The notes: generated by a model not told the origin, from the sequence alone. Positions 17,582-29,395 are shown, counted from the first letter of the stretch. The stretch: DNA of 59,947 nt from Pseudomonadota bacterium (GCA_021781815.1 JAJXWB010000022.1:1-59947), one strand, 5' to 3'. Numbers and translations: made by a program.

Positions 17582-17959
17582 TCAGTCCAGCGTCTTCAGG
17601 AACGCCTGATACGCCGTTTCGTCCATCAGCGCGTCGAGTGCGCGTGTGTCAGCGATCCTGATCTTTATGAACCAGCCCGCGCCGAGCGGGTCCTCGTTGA
17701 CGGTTGCGGGCTTTTCTTCGATCGCGCTGTTGACCTCGATCACCTCGCCAGCGACTGGCGCGTAAACCTCGCTCGCAGCCTTCACGCTCTCGACGACCGC
17801 CGCCTCGCTGCCGGCGGCGAGCGTCTTGCCGACCTCCGGCAGCTCGACGAAAACAACGTCGCCGAGGGCGTGCTGCGCGTGATCGGAAATGCCGATGACG
17901 CCGACATCGCCGTTGATGCGGATATATTCGTGGTCCTTGGTGTAGCGGATCGCGGACAT
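17582..17959 (-). CDS. gcvH: Glycine cleavage system H protein
   Basis: The lipoyl carrier shuttles the aminomethyl intermediate among P, T and L proteins. The 125-residue protein has the lipoylation lysine K60 in [19 protein letters not shown] and the N-terminal RYTKDHEYI strand. Its length is normal. It begins 13 bases after gcvT ends and lies under the same glycine riboswitch. The dihydrolipoamide dehydrogenase (L protein) is not in the window. Confidence 0.98.
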   Translation of the reverse strand: MSAIRYTKDHEYIRINGDVGVIGISDHAQHALGDVVFVELPEVGKTLAAGSEAAVVESVKAASEVYAPVAGEVIEVNSAIEEKPATVNEDPLGAGWFIKIRIADTRALDALMDETAYQAFLKTLD

Positions 17960-17972
17960 CGTGCTTCCTCTC

Positions 17973-19097
17973 TCAACCCTTGAAGTAGCGGTTCGGCGTG
18001 AACGGCGTTTTCGTCACGCGCGCCGGCAGCGCCTTGCCCCGCACCAGCGTGGCCAGTTGCGCGCCTGCGGCGGCGAATTCACGCGGCACGTAGCCCATGG
18101 CGATCGGGCGCCCAAGGCTCGGCGCAAAGCCGCCGGAGGTCACAGCGCCGACGATCGTTCCATCTAGCGTCGCAATTTCAGCGCCTTCGCGGGCGGGCGC
18201 GCGACCTTCGAGCATGAGCCCGATCCGCATGCGCTTCGGTCCTTCGGCGAGGGCTGTCTGGATGCGGGCGGCGCCGGGAAAGCCGCCCTGTTCGCGCCGA
18301 CGCTTGCCAATTGACCAGCTCAGGCCAGCTTCGACCGGGTCTGTCGTCGTATCGATATCGTGTCCATAAAGGCACAGCCCTGCTTCGAGCCTGAGCGAAT
18401 CGCGGGCGCCGAGACCGACAGGCAGGCAGTCCGGATGCGACAGCAGCCGTTCGGCGAAGACTTCGGCCTGCGAGGATGGCAGGGAAATCTCGTAACCATC
18501 CTCGCCCGTATAGCCGGAGCGGGTGACAAAGAGCGGCGAATCCCGCCATTCGAATTCGCGGCCCTGCATGAACGTCATGGATTGCACGCCCGGCAGCAGG
18601 CCTTCGACCACTTCCGCGGCCAGCGGCCCCTGCACGGCGATGAGCGCTTTGTCCTCCAGCACGTCGAGCGTCAGCTCCGGCAGCTTTTCGCGCAACAACG
18701 CGAAGTCCTGCGCTTTCATCGACGCGTTGCAGACGATGAACAGCCGCTCGGGCGAGCCGGGCAGGCGGGTCACCATCAAATCGTCCAGAATGCCGCCGCT
18801 GTCGGCCAGAAACTGCGTGTAGCGCGTGCGCCCCGCGGCAAGGCCCATAATGTCGCCCGGCACGAGCGTTTCGAGGCGCTGCGCGGCGTGGGAACCTTCC
18901 AGGATCGCCTGGCCCATGTGCGATACATCGAACAGCCCTGCCTTGGCGCGGGTGTGCAGATGTTCGGCCAGAATTCCTGTTGGATATTGCACGGGCATAT
19001 CGTAGCCCGCAAACGGCGACATGCGCGCGCCGAGCCGCAGATGCAGGGCATGCAGTGGCGTGAGCGAAAGCGGTTCGGATGGCGGCGTGTCGGTCAC
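17973..19097 (-). CDS. gcvT: Aminomethyltransferase, glycine cleavage T protein
   Basis: GcvT releases ammonia from the lipoyl-bound aminomethyl group and makes methylene-tetrahydrofolate. The 374 residues contain the folate-binding blocks MSPFAGYDMPVQYP, LFDVSHMGQ and SGYTGEDGYEISLP and the C-terminal beta barrel. The start codon is GTG at 19097, with GGAG seven bases upstream. It is the first gene of the operon and lies directly below a tandem glycine riboswitch. Confidence 0.96.
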   Translation of the reverse strand: MTDTPPSEPLSLTPLHALHLRLGARMSPFAGYDMPVQYPTGILAEHLHTRAKAGLFDVSHMGQAILEGSHAAQRLETLVPGDIMGLAAGRTRYTQFLADSGGILDDLMVTRLPGSPERLFIVCNASMKAQDFALLREKLPELTLDVLEDKALIAVQGPLAAEVVEGLLPGVQSMTFMQGREFEWRDSPLFVTRSGYTGEDGYEISLPSSQAEVFAERLLSHPDCLPVGLGARDSLRLEAGLCLYGHDIDTTTDPVEAGLSWSIGKRRREQGGFPGAARIQTALAEGPKRMRIGLMLEGRAPAREGAEIATLDGTIVGAVTSGGFAPSLGRPIAMGYVPREFAAAGAQLATLVRGKALPARVTKTPFTPNRYFKG

Positions 19098-19121
19098 GCG
19101 AAAACTCCAGAATCGGGACGA

Positions 19122-19152
19122 GCGCCCGCCGGGCCCTCTTGCCCGGCGGCGC
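19122..19152 (-). promoter_or_regulatory. GC-rich hairpin between the glycine riboswitch and gcvT
   Basis: GCGCCCGCCGGGC at 19122-19134 pairs with GCCCGGCGGCGC at 19141-19152, with one bulged base and a six-base loop. It abuts the 3' side of the second aptamer, so it is the likely expression platform. No U tract follows, and the gcvT Shine-Dalgarno lies outside the stem, so whether it acts on transcription or on translation is unclear. Confidence 0.5.
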
Positions 19153-19338
19153 CCCCTCTGTCCCGTGACCTGAGAGATTTCCCCGAGGGCCGAAGCCTCA
19201 GGTTACCCCCTTCGGTGGGCGCATGCCTGACGGCTGCGCCGCTTTCCAGAGCGTCATCCTTTGGCGGTCCGTTTGCCTGAGCGTTTCCGGGGCGGTTGCG
19301 CCTTCGGCGCCGGCGTGAGCCGGTCTCTTCCGCGAAAG
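19152..19338 (-). ncRNA. Tandem glycine riboswitch
   Basis: Two glycine aptamers in series lie in the gcvT leader on the minus strand. The distal one (about 19267-19338) shows GAGACCGG, CGCCGAAGGCGCAA and CGCTCAGGCAAACGGACC; the proximal one (about 19152-19250) shows CACCGAAGGGGG, ATCTCTCAGGTCACGGGACAG and closing CTCTG arms. These are the conserved core strings of the class. Binding of glycine usually switches the gcv genes on. The 364-base space between gcvT and the next gene is filled largely by this element. I see no convincing promoter upstream of it. Confidence 0.9.
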
Positions 19339-19461
19339 ATCTTGTACTGACTGCGGCCACATGAACCGGCGTTGGCGGCCAAGTCAATCGCCTGCGGCGC
19401 TGTTCTGCGCCGAGGCTGTGGACAGGGCAGATTCGCCGCCGGCCGTTTCGACCGCGCCCGG

Positions 19462-20115
19462 TCAGCGCCGATTGCGCCGCGCCTTCGGTTCCGCGCGAGC
19501 CTCGCCGAAGGCGAGCACGATCTCATAATCGTCCGCGGCGTGCTCGTTGATGAACGGCACTGCCAGCGGTTCGGCGATGAGCGTGTTGATTGCATTGCCG
19601 CTGGAACCGACGGCGCCGCCGACGTTGTAGGTCCTGGAGGCGACGATCTGTTCGCCCGCCACCTTGCGCACGGAGACGCGCAGCGGCGCGGTGTAGGTTC
19701 CCGGCCCGCCGGCCGGCCCCGTCACCGTGCGGGTCTCCACGCCCACACGCACGAGCAACTGGTTGTTGACGACGGTGCAATCGCGCGCCACGTCGCCGAT
19801 CGAGATCTGATAACGCACGCTCGATGAATCCTCGCCGCCGACGCGTACAGAGGACTGGCCGGGCTCGACCTGCACGATCGGGCAATCGATATGCCCGCCA
19901 GAGCCGCCGCCGCCGCCGTTTTGCATCGCCGGCGCCTTGGTGGAGTTGAACGCCAGCAGATTGCCGAGTTTCGTGGACAGGGGATCGGGATCGCCGCCGG
20001 CGACCGAGCCGGCCTGGCCGCCGCACCCCGCCAGCGTCACGGCCAGCGCCGCCGCTGCGGCTGCAGCGAGGGCGCCGCCCGCCGCACGGCGGGCAAAACT
20101 CTGAACGCTCATCAT
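19462..20115 (-). CDS. Predicted lipoprotein of unknown function
   Basis: A 217-residue protein with a lipoprotein signal: a basic start, an alanine-rich hydrophobic core and the lipobox LAGC with the lipidated cysteine at residue 31. The mature part has a Gly/Ser-rich linker (NGGGGGSGGH) and a beta-rich domain (RYQISIGDVARDC, LLVRVGVETRTVTG). I do not recognise the family with certainty. The ATG at 20115 is preferred since GGGAGAAG lies two bases upstream; a second ATG follows at once. It lies 70 bases downstream of the IalB-family gene on the same strand. Confidence 0.75.
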   Translation of the reverse strand: MMSVQSFARRAAGGALAAAAAAALAVTLAGCGGQAGSVAGGDPDPLSTKLGNLLAFNSTKAPAMQNGGGGGSGGHIDCPIVQVEPGQSSVRVGGEDSSSVRYQISIGDVARDCTVVNNQLLVRVGVETRTVTGPAGGPGTYTAPLRVSVRKVAGEQIVASRTYNVGGAVGSSGNAINTLIAEPLAVPFINEHAADDYEIVLAFGEARAEPKARRNRR

Positions 20116-20185
20116 AACTTCTCCCAAGAGCGCAGCTCTATAGCGAGTTTGGTTTCATGACGCCAGCTTGCCTTGCCCGCGCGCC

Positions 20186-20791
20186 TTATCGCAGCGCGTC
20201 GAACCCCTGACCGAACCCGGCAAGCGCCATGGGGATGCCGATGCCTTCCTCGGGCGTCTGGTAGATGATGAACGTCGCTGTCTTCCCGTTGCGGAGCTCG
20301 TCCAGCAGCTTGTCGTCCATGATCACTTCGGCCACGCAGCCGGTCGGCAGGCAGCGCACGAAACCGGCGCGGCCAATGTCGGTTTCGTCGATCTTCAGGC
20401 CGAGGCCGTTCGGCAGCAATATCCCGAGCGGAGCAATGATGCGCAGCAGCCGGCTCTTGCCATCCGACGTCTTGAGCGTGATCACGACCAGATTGATGTT
20501 CGGCCTGTCGTCTGCGGCGACCGATTGCAGCAGCGCGCACTGTTCCTTGGATGCGCCGGGCGGCGTCTCGCAGCGCAATTCCCAGTCGCCGAATTTGCCC
20601 TTGACCTGCCCCAGTCCGCCCCCCTCAGGAGCAGCGGGCGCGCCGGGCGAAGCTGTCGTGGTCGCCTGCGCGTAAATTTCATCCGCAAAGGACGTTCGCG
20701 GCGCGACCGCAAGCGCGCCGATCGCGAGGATTGCGCCCGCCGCGGCCAGGCGGCCGAATTTCGTTCGCACTGACTGCTGAATGATCGCCAT
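20186..20791 (-). CDS. Invasion associated locus B (IalB) family protein
   Basis: A 201-residue exported protein with a Sec signal (hydrophobic core GAILAIGALAVAP, cleavage near SFADEIYA) and the IalB domain: FGDWELRCETPPG, CALLQS, IIAPLGILLPNGLGLKID and FVRCLPTGCVAEV. Four cysteines suggest disulfides. The family was named in Bartonella, but it is widespread in free-living Rhizobiales, where its role is unknown; no virulence meaning should be read into it. It is divergent from coxB. Confidence 0.9.
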   Translation of the reverse strand: MAIIQQSVRTKFGRLAAAGAILAIGALAVAPRTSFADEIYAQATTTASPGAPAAPEGGGLGQVKGKFGDWELRCETPPGASKEQCALLQSVAADDRPNINLVVITLKTSDGKSRLLRIIAPLGILLPNGLGLKIDETDIGRAGFVRCLPTGCVAEVIMDDKLLDELRNGKTATFIIYQTPEEGIGIPMALAGFGQGFDALR

Positions 20792-21152
20792 CCTAAAAAA
20801 TCGCCTCGCTCTTGTGCGCGCCTTTCAGGCAAAACATTGGCCACAAAATATGGCGCAAAGCTCGGCGCGCCGGTTGCGTTCGTGTCGATTCCGCGCGCCA
20901 TCTCAGGACGGCGCATTCGTCAGGCTGGCCCCAAACAGGCCCTGCCTGTCAAGTCGCCATCGTTCACGGTCATTTGGTCGCAGGCGATTTGTTATAAGCC
21001 GTGTTGCGCTTCAAAGACGATTGTGATTTTAACTGGTCTACTGGCCGGAGGCCGTGTCGCGATTCCGCCGCGACGACGACACGCTCCGCCGGTGTGCATA
21101 GTGATCGATAAGGTCTGCACAACGTTATTTTTGAAGGGGAGCGACCAGAGCG
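20792..21152. other. 361-base divergent region between the IalB gene and coxB
   Basis: This region must hold the control signals of the cox operon and of the IalB gene. I see a TATAAG hexamer at 20993-20998 on the plus strand but no good -35 at the right distance, and a strong Shine-Dalgarno (GAAGGGGAG) before coxB. No RNA gene or repeat is evident. Confidence 0.5.
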
Positions 21153-23713
<2,561 letters not shown>

Positions 23714-23757
23714 GCGCCGCGCGCGGCCGGAGTCCGGCCGCGCCTTGTTCCGGTTCC

Positions 23758-24717
23758 ATGTCGAGCGGGCAATTCATGAGCGACATCACGGTCTCATTGC
23801 AGCGGGCGAGCGTCTCCGACATGGCGGGCGGCGCTCCCCGCGATTATGTCGAACTGCTGAAACCCCGCGTCATGTCGCTCGTGGTGTTCACTGCGCTCGC
23901 AGGCGTGGTCGCCGCGCCGACGCACATGCATCCCATTGTCGGCTTCGCCGCTCTTCTCGCCATCGCCATCGGCGCAGGCGCGTCCGGCGCGCTTAACATG
24001 TGGTACGATCGTGATATCGACGCGATCATGACGCGCACGCGCGCGCGGCCGATTCCTTCGGGCCGTATCGCGCCGCGCGAGGCGCTGGCCTTCGGTCTCA
24101 CGCTGGCGGCCTTCGCCGTGTTCACGCTCGGCGTGGTGGCCAACTGGCTCGCTGCCTTCCTGCTCGCCTTCACCATCGCCTTTTACGTCGTCGTTTATAC
24201 GATGTGGCTGAAGCGATCGACGCCGCAGAACATCGTGATCGGCGGCGCCGCCGGCGCCCTGCCGCCGGTCGTCGGCTGGGCGGCCGCGACCGGCGTGGTC
24301 AGCGTCGAAAGCCTCGTGTTGTTTGCGATCATCTTCTTCTGGACGCCGCCGCATTTCTGGGCGCTCGCGCTGTTCAAGTCTGGCGACTACGGGCGCGCCG
24401 GCGTGCCGATGCTGCCGAACGTCAAGGGCGCGCCGAGAACCCGACTGGAAATCTTCCTGTATACGATCCTGCTCGTTCCGATCGGCCTGCTACCGTATCT
24501 GATCGGCTTTGAGGGTCGCGCCTATGGCGTGATCGCGCTGGGGAGCGGGGTGTTCATGTTGAATTTGGCCTGGCGTGTCTGGCGCGACACGGAGGGCCGC
24601 GCGAGTGATCGAGCAGCCAAGCAATTGTTTGGTTATTCCATTCTCCACCTGTTCCTGCTTTTCGCCGTCATCGTCGCCGAGCATGGAATTCTGCAACCCC
24701 TCGGACTCCTGTCATGA
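23758..24717 (+). CDS. ctaB: Protoheme IX farnesyltransferase (heme O synthase)
   Basis: CtaB farnesylates heme b to heme o, the precursor of heme a for CoxA. It is a UbiA-superfamily membrane protein with about nine helices; the aspartate-rich motifs are [20 protein letters not shown] and the later [15 protein letters not shown] region. Two in-frame starts are close: ATG 23758 (used here, 319 residues) and ATG 23776 with a weak GAGCGGG ahead of it. It ends in an ATGA overlap with coxF. Confidence 0.95.
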   Translation: MSSGQFMSDITVSLQRASVSDMAGGAPRDYVELLKPRVMSLVVFTALAGVVAAPTHMHPIVGFAALLAIAIGAGASGALNMWYDRDIDAIMTRTRARPIPSGRIAPREALAFGLTLAAFAVFTLGVVANWLAAFLLAFTIAFYVVVYTMWLKRSTPQNIVIGGAAGALPPVVGWAAATGVVSVESLVLFAIIFFWTPPHFWALALFKSGDYGRAGVPMLPNVKGAPRTRLEIFLYTILLVPIGLLPYLIGFEGRAYGVIALGSGVFMLNLAWRVWRDTEGRASDRAAKQLFGYSILHLFLLFAVIVAEHGILQPLGLLS

Positions 24718-24893
24718 GCGCGATTGATCGGAACCCCGGATCGCAGGGCGTCGTCGTGCTCACCGCTGCGCAGCTCAAGGCCCGTCGCCAGCGCAATATC
24801 GCGATTGGATTGGCCGTCGCGTTTCTCTGTGCGCTCTTTTACGCCGTGACGATCGCCAAGCTCGGTCCCGGCGTGCTGCAACCGCCGTCGTGA
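24714..24893 (+). CDS. CoxF-like small membrane protein
   Basis: This short gene encodes 59 residues with a basic stretch (LKARRQRN) and a single membrane helix ([19 protein letters not shown]). A small CoxF-type single-helix protein at this place, between ctaB and ctaG, is common in Alphaproteobacteria and probably helps oxidase assembly, but the function is not established. The ATG overlaps the ctaB stop (ATGA), and ctaG starts 4 bases after its TGA, so the three are tightly coupled. Confidence 0.8.
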   Translation: MSAIDRNPGSQGVVVLTAAQLKARRQRNIAIGLAVAFLCALFYAVTIAKLGPGVLQPPS

Positions 24894-24897
24894 CGCT

Positions 24898-25503
24898 ATG
24901 AACAGCCCCATTCCCAAGCCCCACGGCCCCAAGCCCGCCGAACGCCGCCGCAAGGCATGGGCCATAGGCGCCTTCGGCGTCGCCGGCCTCATGCTCGCGC
25001 TGAGCTTCGCCGCAGTGCCGCTCTATCGGGCCTTCTGTGCGGCGACCGGCTATGGCGGCACGACGCAACGCGCCGAACAGCCGCCGGCCGAGCAGGGCTC
25101 GCGCAGCCTTGTGGTGCGCTTCGATTCCAATGTAGGCGGCGGCCTGCCCTGGCGCTTCACTCCCGAGACCGGGCAGATCTCCGTGCGCACCGGCCAGACC
25201 GCCACTGTTTTCTATCGTGTGACTAACGAGTCCGATCGCGAGATATCGGCGACAGCCGCCTACAACGTCACGCCCGATCAGGCCGGCGTCTATTTCGACA
25301 AGGTCTCGTGCTTCTGTTTCTCGGAGCAGTATCTCGGGCCGCATGAGACCGCGGAGTGGCCGGTCGTGTTCTTTCTCGATCCCGCGCTTGAGAAGGATGC
25401 GAGCATGGCGAACGTTGATCAGGTCACGCTGTCCTATACCTTCTTCGAGACGAAGCGCCCCGCGCGCACCGCGACGCAGGAACAGGCAAAACCGAAGAGC
25501 TGA
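24898..25503 (+). CDS. ctaG: Cytochrome c oxidase assembly protein CtaG (Cox11)
   Basis: CtaG delivers copper to the CuB site of subunit I. The 201-residue protein has one N-terminal membrane anchor (about residues 20-40, ending VPLYRAFCAATGYGGT) and a periplasmic immunoglobulin-like domain with the copper-binding motif CFCFSEQYLGPHE. All expected cysteines are present. Its position after ctaB/coxF and before coxC is standard. Confidence 0.97.
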   Translation: MNSPIPKPHGPKPAERRRKAWAIGAFGVAGLMLALSFAAVPLYRAFCAATGYGGTTQRAEQPPAEQGSRSLVVRFDSNVGGGLPWRFTPETGQISVRTGQTATVFYRVTNESDREISATAAYNVTPDQAGVYFDKVSCFCFSEQYLGPHETAEWPVVFFLDPALEKDASMANVDQVTLSYTFFETKRPARTATQEQAKPKS

Positions 25504-25554
25504 GCGCAACAATATTTCCGGAGACGCGGCCTGAGGGCCTGAGAGGGGAAGAAA

Positions 25555-26424
25555 ATGGCGGACGGTCACGCGAAGCCCAATCATGACTATCATCTCGTCG
25601 ATCCGAGCCCGTGGCCGCTCGTCGGATCGGTTTCGGCTTTCGTCATGGCGGTCGGCGGTGTCTTCTTCATGAAGAACCTGACCATGGCCGGTCTGCACGT
25701 CGGGCCTTACGTGTTCGGCGCGGGTCTGATCGGCGTGCTCTACACCATGATCGCCTGGTGGTCGGATGTGACTCACGAAGCGGAAACCGGCTTCCACACC
25801 CGCGTCGTGCAGCTTTCGCATCGTTACGGGATGATCCTGTTCATCTCGTCGGAAGTCATGTTTTTCGTGGCGTGGTTCTGGGCCTTCTTCGACGCGAGTC
25901 TGTTCTCGGGCGAAGCGATCCAGTATGGCCGGGTCGCCTTCACCGGCGGCCACTGGCCGCCGAAGGGCATAGAAGTGCTTGATCCCTGGCACTTCCCGCT
26001 GCTGAACACGCTGATCCTGCTGACATCAGGCACGACGGTGACGTGGGCGCATCACGCGCTGCTGAACGGCGACCGCCGGGGCCTGAAGAACGGCCTGATC
26101 GCCACCATCGTGCTCGGCATGCTGTTCTCGAGCATCCAGGCCTTCGAATATGCCCATGCGCCCTTCGCCTTCAAGAATTCGATCTACGGTTCGACCTTCT
26201 TCATGGCGACAGGTTTTCACGGACTCCACGTCATCATCGGCACGATCTTCCTGATCGTTTGCCTTATCCGCGCCGTGAAGGGCCAGTTCACGCCGAAGCA
26301 GCATCTGGGCTTCGAATTCGCCGCATGGTACTGGCATTTCGTCGACGTGGTCTGGCTGTTCCTGTTCTCCTGCATCTATGTATGGGGATCGTGGGGCGCC
26401 CACATCGCGCATATCGCAGAATAG
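25555..26424 (+). CDS. coxC: Cytochrome c oxidase subunit III
   Basis: The 289-residue subunit III has seven predicted helices and contains no metal; it stabilises the complex and proton uptake in subunit I. Recognisable blocks are [14 protein letters not shown] at the N-terminus, [29 protein letters not shown] and [22 protein letters not shown] lies just upstream of the ATG. A 51-base gap separates it from ctaG. Confidence 0.97.
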   Translation: MADGHAKPNHDYHLVDPSPWPLVGSVSAFVMAVGGVFFMKNLTMAGLHVGPYVFGAGLIGVLYTMIAWWSDVTHEAETGFHTRVVQLSHRYGMILFISSEVMFFVAWFWAFFDASLFSGEAIQYGRVAFTGGHWPPKGIEVLDPWHFPLLNTLILLTSGTTVTWAHHALLNGDRRGLKNGLIATIVLGMLFSSIQAFEYAHAPFAFKNSIYGSTFFMATGFHGLHVIIGTIFLIVCLIRAVKGQFTPKQHLGFEFAAWYWHFVDVVWLFLFSCIYVWGSWGAHIAHIAE

Positions 26425-26486
26425 CAGCGCGTGTTTCGACGGCGAGGGGCGGCCGTGAGCCGCCCTTTTGCGTTCAAGGTGCAGCC

Positions 26487-26864
26487 ATGGCCGACAATCG
26501 CGACTACCCGCCGATTTCCCCCTATTCGACAGGCCTCGCCGGCCGCTGCCCGCGCTGCGGCGAGGGCGCGCTGTTCAGGAATTTCATTGCAATGCGCGAG
26601 CGCTGCGAGAGCTGCGGGCTCGACTACAAGTTCGCCGACGCCGGCGACGGCCCTGCGATCTTTGTGATGCTGATCGCCGGCTTTTTGATCGTCGGGCTCG
26701 CGCTGTGGATGGAAATCTCCTACGAGCCGCCGATCTGGGTCTACGTCGCCGTGCTGCTGCCATTCACGCTGATCGTTTGCCTCGGCATGCTGCGTCCGCT
26801 CAAGGGCGTGCTGGTCGCGCTGCAATACGCCAACAAGGCGGAGCAGGGGCGGCTGGAGTCCTGA
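26487..26864 (+). CDS. DUF983 family protein
   Basis: A 125-residue membrane protein with an N-terminal zinc-ribbon pattern (CPRCGEG ... CESCG, residues about 22-45), then two membrane helices. DUF983 proteins accompany cytochrome oxidase genes in many Alphaproteobacteria, with a presumed but unproven assembly role. The ATG at 26487 follows coxC by 62 bases and the gene ends one base before the surf1 ATG. Confidence 0.9.
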   Translation: MADNRDYPPISPYSTGLAGRCPRCGEGALFRNFIAMRERCESCGLDYKFADAGDGPAIFVMLIAGFLIVGLALWMEISYEPPIWVYVAVLLPFTLIVCLGMLRPLKGVLVALQYANKAEQGRLES

Positions 26865-26865
26865 C

Positions 26866-27657
26866 ATGAGGACGGCGCGCGGCGTTGCAATGCGAGGACT
26901 GGTCGGTCCGGCGATCGCAGCCGCGCTCGTCTTCGCCGCTCTCGTCGCGCTCGGCGTCTGGCAACTGCATCGCCTGAAGTGGAAGGAAGCAATTCTCGCG
27001 CGCATCGAGCAACGCATCCATCAGGCGCCGGCGCCACTGCCGCCGCAGGCGCAATGGCGCGCGCTGCAACCGGATGAATACGATTACACGCGCGTGCGTG
27101 CGAAGGGACAGTACCTGTCGGGCGCCGAAGCGCTGATCTTCCGGTCGAGTTCGCCCGTGCGCGACGATGCGAGCGCCGGTCCCGGCTATCAGGTGCTGGA
27201 CGCGCTGAAACTCGACACGGGCGGCGTCGTCCTCGTCGACCGCGGCTTTGCGCCGCTCGCCTGGAAGGATGGCGGGCTGCGTACGCCGCCGCCGATCGGC
27301 GAAGTCGAAATCGTCGGCCTGATGCGTCCGCCCGAGGACCGCAACATGTTCACGCCGGCTGACCAGCCGGAACAGGGGTTGTGGTTCACTCGCGATCCGG
27401 CTTCGGTGGCGCGGAAATTCGGCTTCGCCGACGTCGCGCCGTTCGTGATCGATCAGGATGCGAATGCGGCGAAAACCGCATGGCCGCACCCCGGCGCGAC
27501 CGAACTGAACATTCCCAACAACCACCTGTCCTATGCGTGGACATGGTTCGGGCTGGCGGCGACGCTGGTGGGGGTGTTCGTAGCGTGGGCGTGGGGGCGG
27601 GTGCGCGGCGGGGTTGTCATGGCCGATAATCGCGCAGCGATCGATCGGGGATCCTGA
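26866..27657 (+). CDS. SURF1 family cytochrome oxidase assembly protein
   Basis: Surf1 assists heme a insertion into subunit I. The 263 residues show the usual topology: an N-terminal helix (ALVFAALVALGVWQLHRLKWK with the family GxWQ..R..WK pattern), a periplasmic domain including VLVDRGFAPL, and a C-terminal helix after NNHLSYAWTWFGLA. It is the last gene of the oxidase operon and starts 1 base after DUF983. A second start 24 bases in is possible. Confidence 0.94.
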   Translation: MRTARGVAMRGLVGPAIAAALVFAALVALGVWQLHRLKWKEAILARIEQRIHQAPAPLPPQAQWRALQPDEYDYTRVRAKGQYLSGAEALIFRSSSPVRDDASAGPGYQVLDALKLDTGGVVLVDRGFAPLAWKDGGLRTPPPIGEVEIVGLMRPPEDRNMFTPADQPEQGLWFTRDPASVARKFGFADVAPFVIDQDANAAKTAWPHPGATELNIPNNHLSYAWTWFGLAATLVGVFVAWAWGRVRGGVVMADNRAAIDRGS

Positions 27658-27988
27658 GCAAGAGACGGCGCATTCGAACCCTGACTCTGGATTCCCGCTT
27701 TCGCGGGAATGACGCGTGACGTAGCCGAACTGCGGGCACCGACCGTCGACGGCCTGTTGGGCGCTTCTCCGCGAGGGCAGGTCCGGACTGGCTTTCGGGA
27801 AAACGCGCCACGACCCAAATCTGCGGCCTGCTTCGCGGCTTAGTAACCAGGCATGGCGCCATTTCCGGTCGAAATTGGCTTATCAAAGCGCAGCCGAAGC
27901 ATAGCATGTTGTGCGAGCCGGGTTACAGGTTCCCCACTCCCCCCCGTTCCATGCTAAACCCCGCCCCGACCAACCGGGATCCACAGAC
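27658..27988. other. 331-base intergenic region between surf1 and thrC
   Basis: Apart from the palindrome at 27691-27710, I see no gene. A possible thrC promoter was looked for, and no hexamer pair was convincing. The frame of thrC stays open through part of it, so a longer thrC beginning at GTG 27911 cannot be excluded. Confidence 0.5.
27691..27710. repeat. Short palindromic intergenic repeat
   Basis: ATTCCCGC at 27691-27698 and GCGGGAAT at 27703-27710 form a perfect 8-base stem with a TTTC loop, followed by GACG. The string CTGGATTCCCGCTTTCGCGG is a very common dispersed intergenic palindrome in proteobacterial genomes. It may also act as a stop or stability hairpin for the cox operon mRNA, though no T tract follows. 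Confidence 0.65.
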
Positions 27989-29392
27989 TTGCGCTACATT
28001 TCCACCCGCGGCGAAGCTCCCGCCCTGAATTTCGTCGATTGCCTGCTGGCGGGCCTGGCCAGCGACGGCGGGCTCTACCTGCCCGAGAGCTATCCGGCGC
28101 TTCACGCTTCGACCATCGCCGGCCTTGCGGGCCGTCCCTATGCGGAAGCGGCCGAAACGATCATCGCGCCCTTCGTTGGCGATTCCATCCCGCGCGCTGA
28201 ACTCCGCGCCATGATCCATGACGCTTACAAGGGGTTCCGACACGAGGCGGTGACGCCGCTGACGCAACTCGGCGACAATCTGTTTCTGCTCGAACTGTTC
28301 CACGGCCCCACGCTCGCCTTCAAGGACGTGGCGATGCAATTGCTGGGTCGCCTGATGAACCACGCGCTGAAGAAACAGGGCAAGCGCGCCACCGTCGTCG
28401 GGGCGACTTCCGGTGACACCGGCGCCGCGGCGATCGAGGCGTTTCGCGGGCTCGATCAGGTCGATGTCTTCATCCTCTATCCGCATGGCCGCGTATCCGA
28501 CGTGCAGCGCCGGCAGATGACGACGGTCGCCGATTCCAACATTCACGCGCTCGCGCTCGAAGGAAATTTCGACGATGCGCAGGCGATTTTGAAAAGCCTG
28601 TTCCGCAACCAAAAATTCCGCGCGGACACGGGGCTGACAGGCGTCAATTCGATCAATTGGGCGCGCGTCGTCGCGCAGATCGTCTATTATTTCACGAGCG
28701 CAGTGGCGCTCGGCGCGCCGCATCGCCCCGTTTCCTTCGCCGTGCCGACCGGCAATTTCGGCGACATTCTCGCCGGCTATGTCGCCAAGCGCATGGGGCT
28801 GCCGATCGAACGTCTCGTCGTCGCCACCAACGAGAACGACATTCTCGCGCGCACGATCGCGACCGGCCGTTACGAGGTGCGCGGCGTCAAGGCGACGCAA
28901 TCGCCGTCGATGGATATCCAGGTCTCCTCGAATTTCGAGCGCCTACTGTTCGACGCCTACAACCGCGACGCCGCCGCGATCCGCGCTCTCATGGCGCGCC
29001 TCGACCAATCCGGAGCCTTCGACATCGCCCCTGACGCGCTCGCGAAAATCCGCGAAGACTTCGATGCGCAGAGCGTGAGCGAGCAGGAAACCGGAAACGA
29101 GATTTCGCGCGTCTACCGGGATGACGGCTATATTCTCGATCCGCACAGCGCGGTGGGCGTCGCCGCGGGTTTTCGCGCACTGAAAAAGCATGCGCATACG
29201 CCCATGATCGTCGCCGGCACCGCGCATCCCGCGAAATTCCCGGACGCGATTCTTGCGGCCACCGGTGTGCGCCCGCCGCTGCCCGCGCATCTCGCCGACA
29301 TCATGCAGCGCAAGGAGCGCTTCGAGGTGGTGGCCAACGACATCGGCGACGTCGAGAAATTCATCCGCTCTCGCGCCCGCGCGACGGCTTAG
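27989..29392 (+). CDS. thrC: Threonine synthase
   Basis: ThrC converts O-phosphohomoserine to threonine with pyridoxal phosphate. The family start RYISTRGEAP follows a TTG codon at 27989, so I place the start there, giving 467 residues; there is no in-frame ATG nearby and the Shine-Dalgarno is weak. The PLP lysine is in TLAFKDVAMQLLG, and the phosphate-binding GATSGDTGAAA motif is intact. The other pathway gene in this window is thrB at 39923. Four bases separate it from the M16 peptidase gene. Confidence 0.95.
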   Translation: MRYISTRGEAPALNFVDCLLAGLASDGGLYLPESYPALHASTIAGLAGRPYAEAAETIIAPFVGDSIPRAELRAMIHDAYKGFRHEAVTPLTQLGDNLFLLELFHGPTLAFKDVAMQLLGRLMNHALKKQGKRATVVGATSGDTGAAAIEAFRGLDQVDVFILYPHGRVSDVQRRQMTTVADSNIHALALEGNFDDAQAILKSLFRNQKFRADTGLTGVNSINWARVVAQIVYYFTSAVALGAPHRPVSFAVPTGNFGDILAGYVAKRMGLPIERLVVATNENDILARTIATGRYEVRGVKATQSPSMDIQVSSNFERLLFDAYNRDAAAIRALMARLDQSGAFDIAPDALAKIREDFDAQSVSEQETGNEISRVYRDDGYILDPHSAVGVAAGFRALKKHAHTPMIVAGTAHPAKFPDAILAATGVRPPLPAHLADIMQRKERFEVVANDIGDVEKFIRSRARATA

Positions 29393-29395
29393 GAC

